From positions 930,001 through 994,000 of the forward strand of contig NZ_JAGINT010000001.1 of assembly GCF_017876295.1 (NCBI RefSeq): 64,000 nt of DNA. The letters are read 5' to 3'. The position numbers and the translations under genes are program-made. The stretch comes from Kribbella aluminosa (lineage in GTDB: Bacteria > Actinomycetota > Actinomycetes > Propionibacteriales > Kribbellaceae). Below are positions 18,187 through 26,826 of the stretch, piece after piece. Under the pieces are notes generated by a model. That model was not told the origin of the DNA and searched no databases. It worked only from the letters and a program-made list of their open reading frames with translations. Each line of letters opens with the position of its first letter. Within the stretch, counting starts at the first letter, position 1.

Positions 18187-18287
18187 GTGCAACCTCGACA
18201 GGACATATACGGCCACTGAAGAGGATCGGCTAGTCAGCTGAGCGTGGGGGCGCCCTCGGGCGTGGACACGTCCTGTCGAGCTTGCCC
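18187..18287. repeat. Inverted repeat pair A/B of a four-copy palindromic element
   Basis: Copy A (18187-18206, GTGCAACCTCGACAGGACAT) and inverted copy B (18266-18287) share the core CTCGACAGGACRTGT/ACAYGTCCTGTCGAG and can pair across about 60 bp. A starts 5 bp after the GntR stop codon. Two related copies lie beyond the pseudogene at 18718-18821. Confidence 0.7.
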
Positions 18288-18337
18288 CTGTGGATAAGCC
18301 AACTCATCGGTCGACCCACCTGAGGCACCATCGTCGG

Positions 18338-18714
18338 ATGGAAGCTGTCGCTGAGGTCCTCGCCCGCCATGGCGGCTGGGCGACCCGGGCGGAGCTGGTT
18401 GGCGCGACCTCCCGCCGTGCCGTTGAGGCTGCGCTCGCGCGGGGTGAGGTGCAGCGGATCGCGCTGGGGATCTATGCGCTGCCGGGCCTTCCGGCCGACG
18501 AGCTGGCCGTGCTCTCGCATCCTCCCGTTCGGTGAGTCGTTGGCCGTGGCGGACGCAGGCCTTGCCGCCGGCCGAATCAGCCAGCCACCGATACGACGAA
18601 ATGGTGGCGGCGGGATGGCTCGTGCTCCGATTCACCTACGAGCAGGTGGTCGGAGACCCGGCCTGGGTCGTCGCGACTGTCCGGGCCGCGTTGGCACGGC
18701 GTCTTGCCGGCTGA
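18338..18714 (+). pseudogene. Decayed wHTH-DUF559 gene (AbiEi-like/VSR-like)
   Basis: Three pieces of one family survive in three frames. The first (18338-18535) is the N-terminal winged helix (RHGGWATRAELVGA, then IALGIYALPGLP). The second, in another frame, reads LPFGESLAVADAGLAAGRIS, part of the linker and nuclease domain. The third (to TGA at 18714) is the end of the DUF559 nuclease fold (RYDEMVAAGWLVLRFTYEQV). Intact members are near 300 residues; here most of the nuclease core is missing, so the gene is dead. It sits alone between two repeat pairs. Function in life is unknown, though the architecture is often called an AbiEi-like antitoxin/nuclease. Confidence 0.75.
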
Positions 18715-18717
18715 TCA

Positions 18718-18821
18718 TGTGCAATCTCGACAGGAGATGTCCCTCGAACCTCGCCTGGTAGCGCAGGCGCCGAGCGTGCCGACGAGCTGCTGACACCGAC
18801 ACCTCCTGTCGACCTTGCACA
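18718..18821. repeat. Inverted repeat pair C/D of the same palindromic element
   Basis: Copy C (18718-18740) and inverted copy D (18799-18821) match the consensus TGTGCAANNTCGACAGGA followed by SRTGT. C starts 3 bp after the DUF559 relic stop codon and D ends exactly next to the XPB stop codon. Outer copies A and D are inverted relative to each other and enclose the relic like terminal repeats. Confidence 0.75.
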
Positions 18822-20462
18822 TCAGGCGAAGAGGTTTTCGGCGTCGACGATGGTGTAGGCGTAGCCCTGTTCGGCTAGGAATCGTTGGCGGTGGGCGGCG
18901 AATTCGGCGTCGATGGTGTCTCTTGCGACGATCGAGTAGAAGCGGGCGGTGCGGCCGTCGCCCTTGGGGCGGAGGACTCGGCCCAGGCGTTGGGCTTCTT
19001 CCTGGCGGGAGCCGAAGGTGCCGGAGACCTGGATGGCTACCGACGCCTCGGGGAGGTCGATGGAGAAGTTCGCGACCTTGCTCACCACCAGGCGGGTGAT
19101 CTCGCCGTGGCGGAACGCGTCGAACAGGCGCTGGCGTTCGCGGACGGTGGTTTCGCCCTTGATCACGGGGCATTCGAGGCGTTCGCCGAGCTCGTCCAAC
19201 TGGTCGATGTACTGGCCGATGACGAGCAGGGGTTCGTCGGCGTGGTGCTCGGCGATGCGGCGTACCAGCCTGGACTTGGCGGGGGTGGACGCGGCCAGAC
19301 GGTAGCGGTCCTGGGGCTCGGCCGTCGCGTACACGAACCGCTCGGTCTGCTCGAGGTCCACCCGAACTTCGACGCAGTCCGCCGGAGCGATCCAGCCCTG
19401 CGCCTCGATGTCCTTCCACGGCGCGTCGTACCGCTTCGGCCCGATCAGCGAGAACACGTCGCCCTCACGCCCGTCCTCGCGGACCAGCGTCGCGGTCAGC
19501 CCGAGCCGCCGGCGGGTCTGCAGGTCCGCGGTCATCCGGAAGATCGGCGCCGGCAGCAAGTGGACCTCGTCGTACACGATCAGGCCCCAGTCGCGCGCGT
19601 CGAACAGCTCCAGGTGCGTGTAGACACCCTTCCGCCGCGTCGTCATCACCTGGTACGTCGCGATCGTGACCGGCCGGATCTCCTTGCGCGCACCCGAGTA
19701 CTCGCCGATCTCGTCCTCGGTCAGCGTCGTACGGCGGAGCAGTTCGTCCTTCCACTGCCGCGCGGACACCGTGTTCGTGACCAGGATCAGCGTGGTCGCG
19801 GACGCCTGCGCCATCGCGGCCGCGCCGACGATCGTCTTGCCGGCGCCACAGGGGAGCACGACGACACCGGAGCCGCCGTGCCAGAACGAGTCGGTCGCCT
19901 GCTCCTGGTACGGGCGCAGCTCCCATCCGTCCGTCACCAGGGCGATCTGGTGCGCCTCGCCGTCGACGTACCCGGCCAGGTCCTCCGCCGGCCAGCCCAG
20001 CTTGAGCAGGGTCTGCTTGAGGTGACCGCGCTCCGACGGGTGCACCACGACGGTGTCGTCGTCGAGCCGCGCGCCCATCATGGGCTTCACCTTGTTGCTG
20101 CGCAGCACCTCTTCCAGCACCGGCCGGTCGGTGGTCACCAGCACCAGCCCGTGCTCCGGGTGCTTCTCCAGCCGCAGCCGCCCGTACCGATCCAGGGTCT
20201 CCGCGATGTCGACCAGCAACGAGTGCGGGACCGGGTAGCGGCTGTAGCGCAGCAGTACGTCGATCACCTGCTCCGCGTCGTGCCCCGCGGCCCGCGCGTT
20301 CCACAGCCCGAGCGGCGTCAGCCGGTACGTGTGCACATGCTCCGGCGCCCGCTCCAACTCGGCGAACGGCGCGATAGCCTTCCGGCACTCACTCGCATCC
20401 GCATGCGCCGTCTCCAACAACAAGGTCTTGTCCGACTGCACAATCAGTGGACCGTCCGTCAC
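18822..20462 (-). CDS. XPB-family DNA repair helicase
   Basis: A 546-residue superfamily 2 helicase of the bacterial XPB/Ercc3 group. The N-terminal damage-recognition-like region is followed by RecA-like domains with Walker A PCGAGKT, Walker B YDEVHLL, SAT-like GLTATL, and motif VI QRLGRVLRPKG. XPB homologues unwind DNA around lesions. GTG 20462 follows AGGAG. It is 46 bp downstream of the helicase-associated partner gene on the same strand, the usual actinobacterial pair. The stop codon abuts repeat copy D. Confidence 0.92.
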   Translation of the reverse strand: MTDGPLIVQSDKTLLLETAHADASECRKAIAPFAELERAPEHVHTYRLTPLGLWNARAAGHDAEQVIDVLLRYSRYPVPHSLLVDIAETLDRYGRLRLEKHPEHGLVLVTTDRPVLEEVLRSNKVKPMMGARLDDDTVVVHPSERGHLKQTLLKLGWPAEDLAGYVDGEAHQIALVTDGWELRPYQEQATDSFWHGGSGVVVLPCGAGKTIVGAAAMAQASATTLILVTNTVSARQWKDELLRRTTLTEDEIGEYSGARKEIRPVTIATYQVMTTRRKGVYTHLELFDARDWGLIVYDEVHLLPAPIFRMTADLQTRRRLGLTATLVREDGREGDVFSLIGPKRYDAPWKDIEAQGWIAPADCVEVRVDLEQTERFVYATAEPQDRYRLAASTPAKSRLVRRIAEHHADEPLLVIGQYIDQLDELGERLECPVIKGETTVRERQRLFDAFRHGEITRLVVSKVANFSIDLPEASVAIQVSGTFGSRQEEAQRLGRVLRPKGDGRTARFYSIVARDTIDAEFAAHRQRFLAEQGYAYTIVDAENLFA

Positions 20463-20508
20463 CCGCAGCTCCTAATCCTCGCCCCGACCTTCCATTGTGC
20501 CTGAGCGG

Positions 20509-22791
20509 TCAATCCACGGGGCGGGCGGCGGAGATTCGGTGGAGGGCGTAGGTACGGGGGGCTTCGGTGGTGTCGTCGTAGGCGGTGAGCCAGCCGTCGG
20601 CTACCCGGGCGGGTTCTACGATGCGTTCGGAGGCGTGGCCGTTGTGGTCGACGTACGAGATCCAGGTGCGGGTGTGGGCCTCGGCGGCGTTGGTGAGTAC
20701 GGCGATGGTTTCGGCGGGGGCTGCTGGTTCGACGAGGCCCTCGTCGCCGGGGCGTTCGGCGGCGATGCGGTCGCCGGTGCGGACCTTTTCGATGACGGCC
20801 TTGACCTGGTCGTCGGTGAGGTCGAACGCGCTCTCGTTGAAGTCGCGGCTGGTACGTCGGCGTGGCGCCTCACCCCGGCGTGGCGCACCGGTCACATGCA
20901 GCGCGCCGTCGAACGTCTCCGCCAGCGGCGCGAGCCCGGCGTCCCGGAGCCGGCTCAGCACCATGTCGGGCGGTGACGGTGACACCACGACCGTCGGCGC
21001 CAACCGGCGGAAGCGCACACCGGGCAGGTTCGAGCTCAGCAGGTGCGTCAGTACGTCCTCGTCGTCACACCGCAGGTACGTCGACGCAGTCCCCAGCCGC
21101 AGCACGCCGTGCCGCCGCGCGACGTCGTCCACGAGGTACGCCAGCGGCTGCGGCACCGGAGTGCGTGAGTGTTCGGCCAGCCAAGCGTGCAACTGCTCCG
21201 CAGTACGCCCCAGGTCGAAAGCACGTCGCACCGAGCTCTCACTGAACCGGTAGACCCCAGCACCGCCGTCCGACTCCACGTCGGCCATGGCTGACAGCTC
21301 GTCCTGCACGGACCGCACCAACGGACCAGGAGCCACAGCGGTGAGGTCAGCCTGCAACAGCACCTCAGAAACCGGCTCTGGCATCAGCGGGCTGATCGCC
21401 GCGGCCAGCTCGTCAGCCGTCGGCTCAGCACTCAGCAACGGCTGCGCGTGCTTCGCCCACGACCCCAGCCCGCTCAGCCCGAGCAGTGCCGCCTCAGACA
21501 CGCTCCACTCGACCAGGTCGTCGCGGAACTGCCCGCCGCGCCGAGGCCGATGCCAGGCCACCCAGGTCACAACAGCCTCCGGAGCAGGCGCCGTACCCGT
21601 GCCAGCTGCAGCCAGCGCCTGTAACGCCAGCAGCCGGATCTCCGGCGCCAGCAACCGCTCCAGGTCCGGCGCCAGCGCGTTGATGAGCCGCTCGCGTGCA
21701 GCCGCAGTACTGCCCGTACTGTCGCGCCGTCCGATCAGCCCGATCGCCCTGAGCCCAGAGAACCACGCAACGACCAGCTGAGCCCACCGGTGCGCCAGGT
21801 CGAGCTCAAGCCAGTCGTCGTAGGCGCTTGTCGGCAGCCAGAGCTCACCGTTACCGACCTCCACCGCGGCAACCAGCCCAGCCGCGTACGCCATCTCCAG
21901 CACAGCCGCTGTCGTGTGCTCCTCCGCACCGATCTTCCCGGCCAGGCTGCGCAGGTCCCGGACCCCTACGCCACCAGTGCGCAGTACCGGCAGCGGGTCC
22001 GTCCCCAGCTGCTCCAACGCACGGTCGACCAGCCGCACCAGGTCCAGCGCCGCACCAGCCGCGGCCCGGTCCGCGATCGCAGCCGACACCTTCTTGCCGT
22101 CCAACGGCGGCGGCACCGGCCGGGTCGACGGCAGCACCCGCCCGCCCCGCAGATGCAGCCCGATCTGCCGCGGCAGTACGACGGTGTTCGGGTCCTTCGG
22201 TACGACGAGCCCGCGCGCCAGCAACCGCTCCACCGGCGTACGGGCGGACGCGATCGTGACCGGCCGATCCGCCTTCTCGACGGAACCGGTCGGCGGACCC
22301 CAGGTCAGTTTCTCGAGTACGGCGCGCGCGTCCGGCCCGGCGTCCTCGATCAGCTTGTCCAGGTCGCCGAAGTGCCGCGTAGTAGTCGGACCGAGCCCGG
22401 CCGGTGTCGGACCGAGCAGTTCGTGCACCGCCCGGATCGTACGCAGGTCGTCCTCGGTGCCCCACACGAGAGCAAGGTCCAGCAGCTCGGCGACCCGCGG
22501 CTGGACGATCTCTGCCGGCTGCCCGACGCCCTGCACCAGCGCGGCCAGCTCCACCGGCTCGGGCAGCGCGGACAAAGCCTCCAGCAGGTCCACGCCGAAC
22601 TCGTCCAGCCGGTTGATGGCGCGCGCCGCCGACGCGTTGCTCGTCGCCCGCGCGGCCAGTTGCCCGGTGTCGGCCGGGAGCGGCAGCGCCAGGTCGGGGC
22701 GCCGGCGGAGCAGCTCACCGAGCGCGGCGTCGCCCCAGCCCCGCAGCGCCTCGGCGAGGGTACGGGGGCGGGTCGGCTGGGTGGTGCTCAT
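20509..22791 (-). CDS. Helicase-associated XPB/Ssl2-like protein
   Basis: A 760-residue actinobacterial protein with the XPB/Ssl2-like helicase-associated region (DEDVLTHLLSSNLPGVRFRRLAPTVVVS) but no Walker A or DExH box, and with a WYL-like C-terminal domain (TRTWISYVDHNGHASE, VADGWLTAYDD). It probably works with the XPB helicase next to it. ATG 22791 overlaps the stop codon of the kinase gene by four bases. A longer frame upstream overlaps the kinase and is not credible. Confidence 0.82.
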   Translation of the reverse strand: MSTTQPTRPRTLAEALRGWGDAALGELLRRRPDLALPLPADTGQLAARATSNASAARAINRLDEFGVDLLEALSALPEPVELAALVQGVGQPAEIVQPRVAELLDLALVWGTEDDLRTIRAVHELLGPTPAGLGPTTTRHFGDLDKLIEDAGPDARAVLEKLTWGPPTGSVEKADRPVTIASARTPVERLLARGLVVPKDPNTVVLPRQIGLHLRGGRVLPSTRPVPPPLDGKKVSAAIADRAAAGAALDLVRLVDRALEQLGTDPLPVLRTGGVGVRDLRSLAGKIGAEEHTTAAVLEMAYAAGLVAAVEVGNGELWLPTSAYDDWLELDLAHRWAQLVVAWFSGLRAIGLIGRRDSTGSTAAARERLINALAPDLERLLAPEIRLLALQALAAAGTGTAPAPEAVVTWVAWHRPRRGGQFRDDLVEWSVSEAALLGLSGLGSWAKHAQPLLSAEPTADELAAAISPLMPEPVSEVLLQADLTAVAPGPLVRSVQDELSAMADVESDGGAGVYRFSESSVRRAFDLGRTAEQLHAWLAEHSRTPVPQPLAYLVDDVARRHGVLRLGTASTYLRCDDEDVLTHLLSSNLPGVRFRRLAPTVVVSPSPPDMVLSRLRDAGLAPLAETFDGALHVTGAPRRGEAPRRRTSRDFNESAFDLTDDQVKAVIEKVRTGDRIAAERPGDEGLVEPAAPAETIAVLTNAAEAHTRTWISYVDHNGHASERIVEPARVADGWLTAYDDTTEAPRTYALHRISAARPVD

Positions 22792-23054
22792 CCTTCCAAA
22801 GATACGGGATGTACGCCGAGGTCGGTCAGGATCCGCTCCACCGTCTCGTCGAGCGCACTGCCCGGACCAATCACGGTCTGCTCGACGCCGCTCGGGACGT
22901 CGTGCTCGCGGAGCAGGATGCGGCGGAGGTGGTCCTGCTCGACCCAGGCGGTACCGCGGCCGAGGCGCTCCCGGAGCGTACGGGCGGTGGTGGTCTTGCC
23001 GGAGCCCGAGTTGCCACGCAGTACGACGAGGCGGGTGCTCGGGCTTCCGGTCAC
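22788..23054 (-). CDS. Shortened P-loop kinase (internal deletion)
   Basis: Only 88 residues. The start is a complete P-loop kinase N terminus (RLVVLRGNSGSGKTTTARTL, WVEQDHLRRILLREHD), and the end (SALDETVERILTDLG) looks like the last helix of a kinase about twice as long. The lid and substrate region expected between them is absent, as if about 90 codons were removed in frame. It is probably inactive but remains joined to its neighbours: GTGA overlap with the GNAT gene and ATGA overlap with the helicase-associated gene, which may explain why the frame persists. Confidence 0.6.
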   Translation of the reverse strand: MTGSPSTRLVVLRGNSGSGKTTTARTLRERLGRGTAWVEQDHLRRILLREHDVPSGVEQTVIGPGSALDETVERILTDLGVHPVSLEG

Positions 23055-23833
23055 TCTGCTGCCCCGGTGTGACCGATCCGGTGGAAGCCGACACGTTCGT
23101 AGACCGCAGCCACCGCGTCGGACTCGGCGGACAGCAGTACGAGGTCAACGCCGTTGTCCAGCGCGTGCTCCACGAGCGTTGAGGTCACAGCGGCGGCCAG
23201 ACCGCGTCGCCGCAGCGCGGGCAGCGTACCGACGCCAACGATCTCTGTAGCCGAGCCAACAGGCTGGTGAGTACCGGCAGCGACCAGGCCGTCCTCGGTG
23301 AACGCTCCAGCGCCGACCGACACACCACGGCCGACCCGGTCGCGTAGCGTCGCCACCATCTCGTCTGAGAGCTGAGCAGCAGCCGTGTCCCTCTCAGCAG
23401 GCCCCGCGTTCCCAACGGCCGTACCGGACTCACCGAAGGCCAGGTTGACGACAGCTCGTGCCTGGCGCACTACGGCCTCGTCAGCAGACAGGACTTCGCA
23501 GCGCGCATCAGCCACGACAGGACGGCAGTCAGCACGCTCTAGCACCAGCAACGGGTGCTGGACCACCTCAAGGCCGGCAGCGGCCGCAGCAGGTCCTAGC
23601 GACGGACAGGTCTCGACGACCCACTCGAAGCTCAGCGGGATCTCCAGCTCGGCGCAACGCTTCCGTACGAGCTCAACGTCGCTAGGCTCGATTGTTACCC
23701 CGGAACCAGGCACAGGGCGCGCGTAGTACGGCCAGATCGTCGTACTGCGGAACAAGGTGAACGGACCGACCTGCTCAGCGTCGGCCCCGGACAGCGGCAC
23801 GGCGTGGAGGTAGTCGTCGACTCTGGTAATCAT
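23051..23833 (-). CDS. GNAT-family N-acetyltransferase
   Basis: The 260-residue protein has the GNAT acetyl-CoA motif (IVGVGTLPALRRRGLAAAVT) and the following SAESDAVAAVYERVGFHR segment. The N-terminal half is a variable substrate domain. The substrate is unknown. ATG 23833 is the first plausible start; the frame extends to 23944 but would overlap the divergent hydrolase gene. It heads a tightly overlapping run with the kinase remnant, the helicase-associated gene and XPB. Confidence 0.82.
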   Translation of the reverse strand: MITRVDDYLHAVPLSGADAEQVGPFTLFRSTTIWPYYARPVPGSGVTIEPSDVELVRKRCAELEIPLSFEWVVETCPSLGPAAAAAGLEVVQHPLLVLERADCRPVVADARCEVLSADEAVVRQARAVVNLAFGESGTAVGNAGPAERDTAAAQLSDEMVATLRDRVGRGVSVGAGAFTEDGLVAAGTHQPVGSATEIVGVGTLPALRRRGLAAAVTSTLVEHALDNGVDLVLLSAESDAVAAVYERVGFHRIGHTGAAE

Positions 23834-23942
23834 CGCGAAGCAGTGAACCACCCGGACGGGTCGTCTGCCACCCGGTATGTCGAAGTACCGGAACCGGCTC
23901 CGACGTACCGTCCGACGGCAACAACCAGCAAGGAGCAGCAGC

Positions 23943-24710
23943 ATGGAGAAAGTGACGTCCGCGGACGGTACGACGATCGCCTACGACCGCCTGGGCAGCG
24001 GGAGCCCGGTGATCCTGGTCGGTGGAGCCCTGTGCGACCGGAACTCGTTCCGCCCGCTGGCGGACGAGCTGGCGAGCGAGTACGACGTCATCACGTACGA
24101 CCGTCGCGGCCGCGGTGACTCCGGCGACACGACGCCGTACGACGTCCGCCGTGAGGTGGAGGACATCGCCGCGCTGCTGACCGCGGTCGGCGGTACGGCG
24201 GCCATCTACGGGCACTCCTCCGGTGCGGCACTTGCCGCGATCGCCGCGGTCACGCTGCCGTTCGGCAAGGTCGTCATGCACGAGCCGCCGTACGGCCCCG
24301 ACGATGCGGACACGTCGGACGACGGCGGGCAGGTACTCGAGTCGATCCGCGAGGGCCGGAACCAGGAGGCCGTCGAGCGGTTCCTGCTGATGACGGGCAT
24401 GCCGAAGGAGGCCGCCGAGCAAGTAGCCGCCGCACCCGGTGTCGCGGACCTGGCCCCGACGCTCGCCTACGACTTCGCCGTGATGGGACACGGCCTCGAC
24501 CAGGGCGGCACCCCGGTCGCGCTGCTGCGGAGCGTCACGCCGGACACGCTCGTACTGGCCGGGACCGCGACCGCGCCGTTCATGATCGACGCCGCACGCC
24601 GCGTCACCGCGATCCTGCCGAACGTCACGTACGCCGACCTCCCCGACCAGCACCACGCCGTACCCCCCGAACTGCTCGCCCCGGTCCTCAAGGAATTCCT
24701 GAGGGGGTGA
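23943..24710 (+). CDS. Alpha/beta hydrolase
   Basis: A 255-residue alpha/beta hydrolase: oxyanion-loop region LVGGALCDRNSF, nucleophile elbow GHSSGA, and a late histidine in QHHAVPPELL. Likely an esterase of unknown substrate; the short YDRRGRGDSG segment after strand 4 is typical. AAGGAG at 23930-23935 precedes ATG 23943. A perfect hairpin terminator overlaps its stop codon. Confidence 0.88.
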   Translation: MEKVTSADGTTIAYDRLGSGSPVILVGGALCDRNSFRPLADELASEYDVITYDRRGRGDSGDTTPYDVRREVEDIAALLTAVGGTAAIYGHSSGAALAAIAAVTLPFGKVVMHEPPYGPDDADTSDDGGQVLESIREGRNQEAVERFLLMTGMPKEAAEQVAAAPGVADLAPTLAYDFAVMGHGLDQGGTPVALLRSVTPDTLVLAGTATAPFMIDAARRVTAILPNVTYADLPDQHHAVPPELLAPVLKEFLRG

Positions 24711-24728
24711 GTGGTGGTCTCACCCCCT
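24702..24728. terminator. Bidirectional terminator between convergent genes
   Basis: AGGGGGTGAG (24702-24711) and CTCACCCCCT (24719-24728) form a perfect 10-bp stem with a 7-base loop. The stem contains the stop codon of the hydrolase and most of the stop codon of the convergent DUF427 gene. Confidence 0.75.
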
Positions 24729-25092
24729 AGGCGATGATCTCGATCGACAGCCTGTCCGGGTAGAACGCGACGTGGTCCCGGATGTCGGCGACCGCGTTGT
24801 ACGGCTGCTCGTACGTCCAGACCGCGTTCTCGATGTCCGGGAGGATCGTGTAGTACGACGCGTCACCCTTGTACGGGCAGTACGTCTGGTGGTCGGTGCG
24901 CTCGAGCTGCGTGAAGTCGACGTCCGCGCGCGGGATGTACTGCACCGCGGGGTAGTTCGCCTCCTGCAGCGACAACGCGTCCCGGGTGTCCGCGACGACC
25001 CGGTCACCGACCTTCACGACGACACGGTCCGGATTCTTCTCCACGGTGATCGGGTGGTCCGGCCCGGGAATCTTCACAGTCTTCTCCGCCAT
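24727..25092 (-). CDS. DUF427 domain protein
   Basis: A 121-residue protein with the DUF427 pattern: RVVVKVGDRVVADTRDAL, the YIPRADVDFTQL segment, CPYKGDASYY and a C-terminal AFYPDRLSIEI. The fold is a small beta-rich barrel; biochemical role unknown. ATG 25092 starts the conserved MAEKTVKIPGPDHP. Confidence 0.9.
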   Translation of the reverse strand: MAEKTVKIPGPDHPITVEKNPDRVVVKVGDRVVADTRDALSLQEANYPAVQYIPRADVDFTQLERTDHQTYCPYKGDASYYTILPDIENAVWTYEQPYNAVADIRDHVAFYPDRLSIEIIA

Positions 25093-25137
25093 GACCAGCC
25101 ACAACCCCGTACCGCCGGGGACCATTCCCGCGCACGC

Positions 25138-26187
25138 TCACGGCTCAGAAATAGTCGCCCCGGCCGCCTCCGCGAGTTCGGCGCCGAGCGCGCAGGCCGG
25201 TGTGTACGCACCACGCAGGCCCTCGCCGCGGGCCAGTCGTACGGCGGTCTCCGCGGCAGCGTTCGAGGTGAAGTCCATCGCGTCGTCGGCGCGCAGCCAC
25301 GCTTCCCGCGTCGTACCGTCCGCCCACGTCACGACCGCGTGCCCCCACGAGTGCTCCCGCGGCCGCGGTGCGGGCTTGAACTCCATCGCCGCCATCCGCC
25401 GTACGGCGAACCGCTGGAGCGCCGGGACCTTCAGCAGCGCACCGGCCGCGGGCAGGATCGCCCGGATCAGCGGGGCCGTCGGCAGCAGCCCGGTCGTCGC
25501 CACGACGTCCGGCGCCCCGCTCGCCAGGTGCGCCGCCAGCAGCTCACCGGTCGGGCCGGCCGCGGACTTCGCCGTCTGCCCGTCCGGCAACGCGTGCGTC
25601 CGCGGATCCGCGGCGAGCCGGGCCGGGACCATGCGCCCGTCGACGTACCGCCTGCCGCCCGTCGTCAGCCCCGACACGATCGACCGCGCCAGCGCCTCGC
25701 CCAGCCGACCGGCCGTGATCGCCACCGACGGCAACGCATCCACCCGTACCTGCCGCGGCGCCGGCCGATCCGCGCACAGCCACGCGACCACGGCCTCGGT
25801 CCCGAGGACGCCGAACCCGGCGCCGGTGACGAACGTACTGCCGCCGGCCGCTGCCTCGTCGTGCAGCGCCAGCAACCGCGGCATCGCGACCAGGTCGTTG
25901 GCCAGGTCAACGTAATGCCCGCCGGGCAGGCAGGCGCGCGCGATCGGTACGGCGGTCTCGGCATACCCGCCGATCGTGTTCACCACCACGGCCGGCCGCC
26001 GGCTGGCGATCTCCGCGGCGGGGTCGTCCGTCGCGATCACGTCGGCGTCGCCGAGCCCGAGGTCCGCGGCGGTCTTCCGCAGCCGCTCAGCAGAGCGCCC
26101 GACCAGCACCGGCGTACCGCCGCGCGCCGCCACCCGGGTCGCGATCTCCCTGCCGGTCCGGCCGGTCGCCCCCAGAATCCAGATCAT
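25138..26187 (-). CDS. Saccharopine dehydrogenase-like NAD(P)-binding reductase
   Basis: A 349-residue protein with an N-terminal Rossmann motif (WILGATGRTGREIA) and the saccharopine dehydrogenase/trans-acting enoyl reductase layout (VVVNTIGGYAETAVPIARAC, GGHYVDLAND). The substrate is unknown. GGAG precedes ATG 26187. It is divergent from a TetR gene that shares a clear operator, so the pair looks like an enzyme with its own repressor. Confidence 0.8.
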   Translation of the reverse strand: MIWILGATGRTGREIATRVAARGGTPVLVGRSAERLRKTAADLGLGDADVIATDDPAAEIASRRPAVVVNTIGGYAETAVPIARACLPGGHYVDLANDLVAMPRLLALHDEAAAGGSTFVTGAGFGVLGTEAVVAWLCADRPAPRQVRVDALPSVAITAGRLGEALARSIVSGLTTGGRRYVDGRMVPARLAADPRTHALPDGQTAKSAAGPTGELLAAHLASGAPDVVATTGLLPTAPLIRAILPAAGALLKVPALQRFAVRRMAAMEFKPAPRPREHSWGHAVVTWADGTTREAWLRADDAMDFTSNAAAETAVRLARGEGLRGAYTPACALGAELAEAAGATISEP

Positions 26188-26199
26188 CCGAAGCTCCTT

Positions 26200-26241
26200 A
26201 TGTCTCACAGTGTCATCAGCTACGATAACACCCTGAGACAT
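26200..26241. promoter_or_regulatory. Probable TetR operator between divergent genes
   Basis: ATGTCTCACAGTGT at 26200-26213 and ACACCCTGAGACAT at 26228-26241 are 14-bp inverted arms with two mismatches and a 14-bp spacer. The site lies between the reductase start (26187) and the TetR start (26263). Confidence 0.65.
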
Positions 26242-26262
26242 CACTCTTGCTAGACTGCCGGT

Positions 26263-26826
26263 ATGGCGCGATGGGACCCCGGTGCGGAGCAGCGACTACG
26301 CAAGGCCGCGCTCGAGCTGTACGCCGCACACGGGTACGACGCGGTCACCGTCAACCAGATCGCCGAGCACGCCGGCCTGACCCGGCGCTCCTACTTTCGC
26401 TACTTCCCGGACAAGCGCGAGGTCCTGTTCGCCGGCTCCGAACGGCTCCCGGCCGCGGTGCTCGACGCGCTCCGGGCCGTCGACGCCGACGTTCGCCCGT
26501 GGCCCGCCGTACTGCAGGCCGCCGTGGCCGTCGGTGAACTGCTGGCCGACCTGGCCGAGGATTCCGACGTACGCCGGGCCGTCATCGCCGCGAGTCCCGA
26601 GCTGCAGGAGCGCGAGCGGACCAAGCTCGCGTCGGTCACCGCGGCGCTGCGCGACGGGCTCGCGGAGCGCGGGCTGGCACCCGAGGACGCGACGCTGGTG
26701 GCGCAGATCGGGTCGGCGGTCTTCCAGAACGCGTTCAGCCGCTGGATCGACGGCGGCGGGCAGCAGACCTTCCGGTCCTGCCTGGACGCCGTAGTCGCCT
26801 CACTCGGCCGAGAGCTCGACGACTAG
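26263..26826 (+). CDS. TetR-family regulator
   Basis: A 187-residue regulator with a TetR N-terminal helix-turn-helix (TVNQIAEHAGLTRRSYFRYF) and a helical ligand domain. It is divergent from the saccharopine dehydrogenase-like gene. Its last 27 bp overlap the convergent metallophosphoesterase gene. Confidence 0.9.
   Translation: MARWDPGAEQRLRKAALELYAAHGYDAVTVNQIAEHAGLTRRSYFRYFPDKREVLFAGSERLPAAVLDALRAVDADVRPWPAVLQAAVAVGELLADLAEDSDVRRAVIAASPELQERERTKLASVTAALRDGLAERGLAPEDATLVAQIGSAVFQNAFSRWIDGGGQQTFRSCLDAVVASLGRELDD

Noticed and set aside
18338-18535. Intact small HTH gene
   Set aside because: Later parts of the same protein family follow in other frames, so this is the front end of a broken gene.
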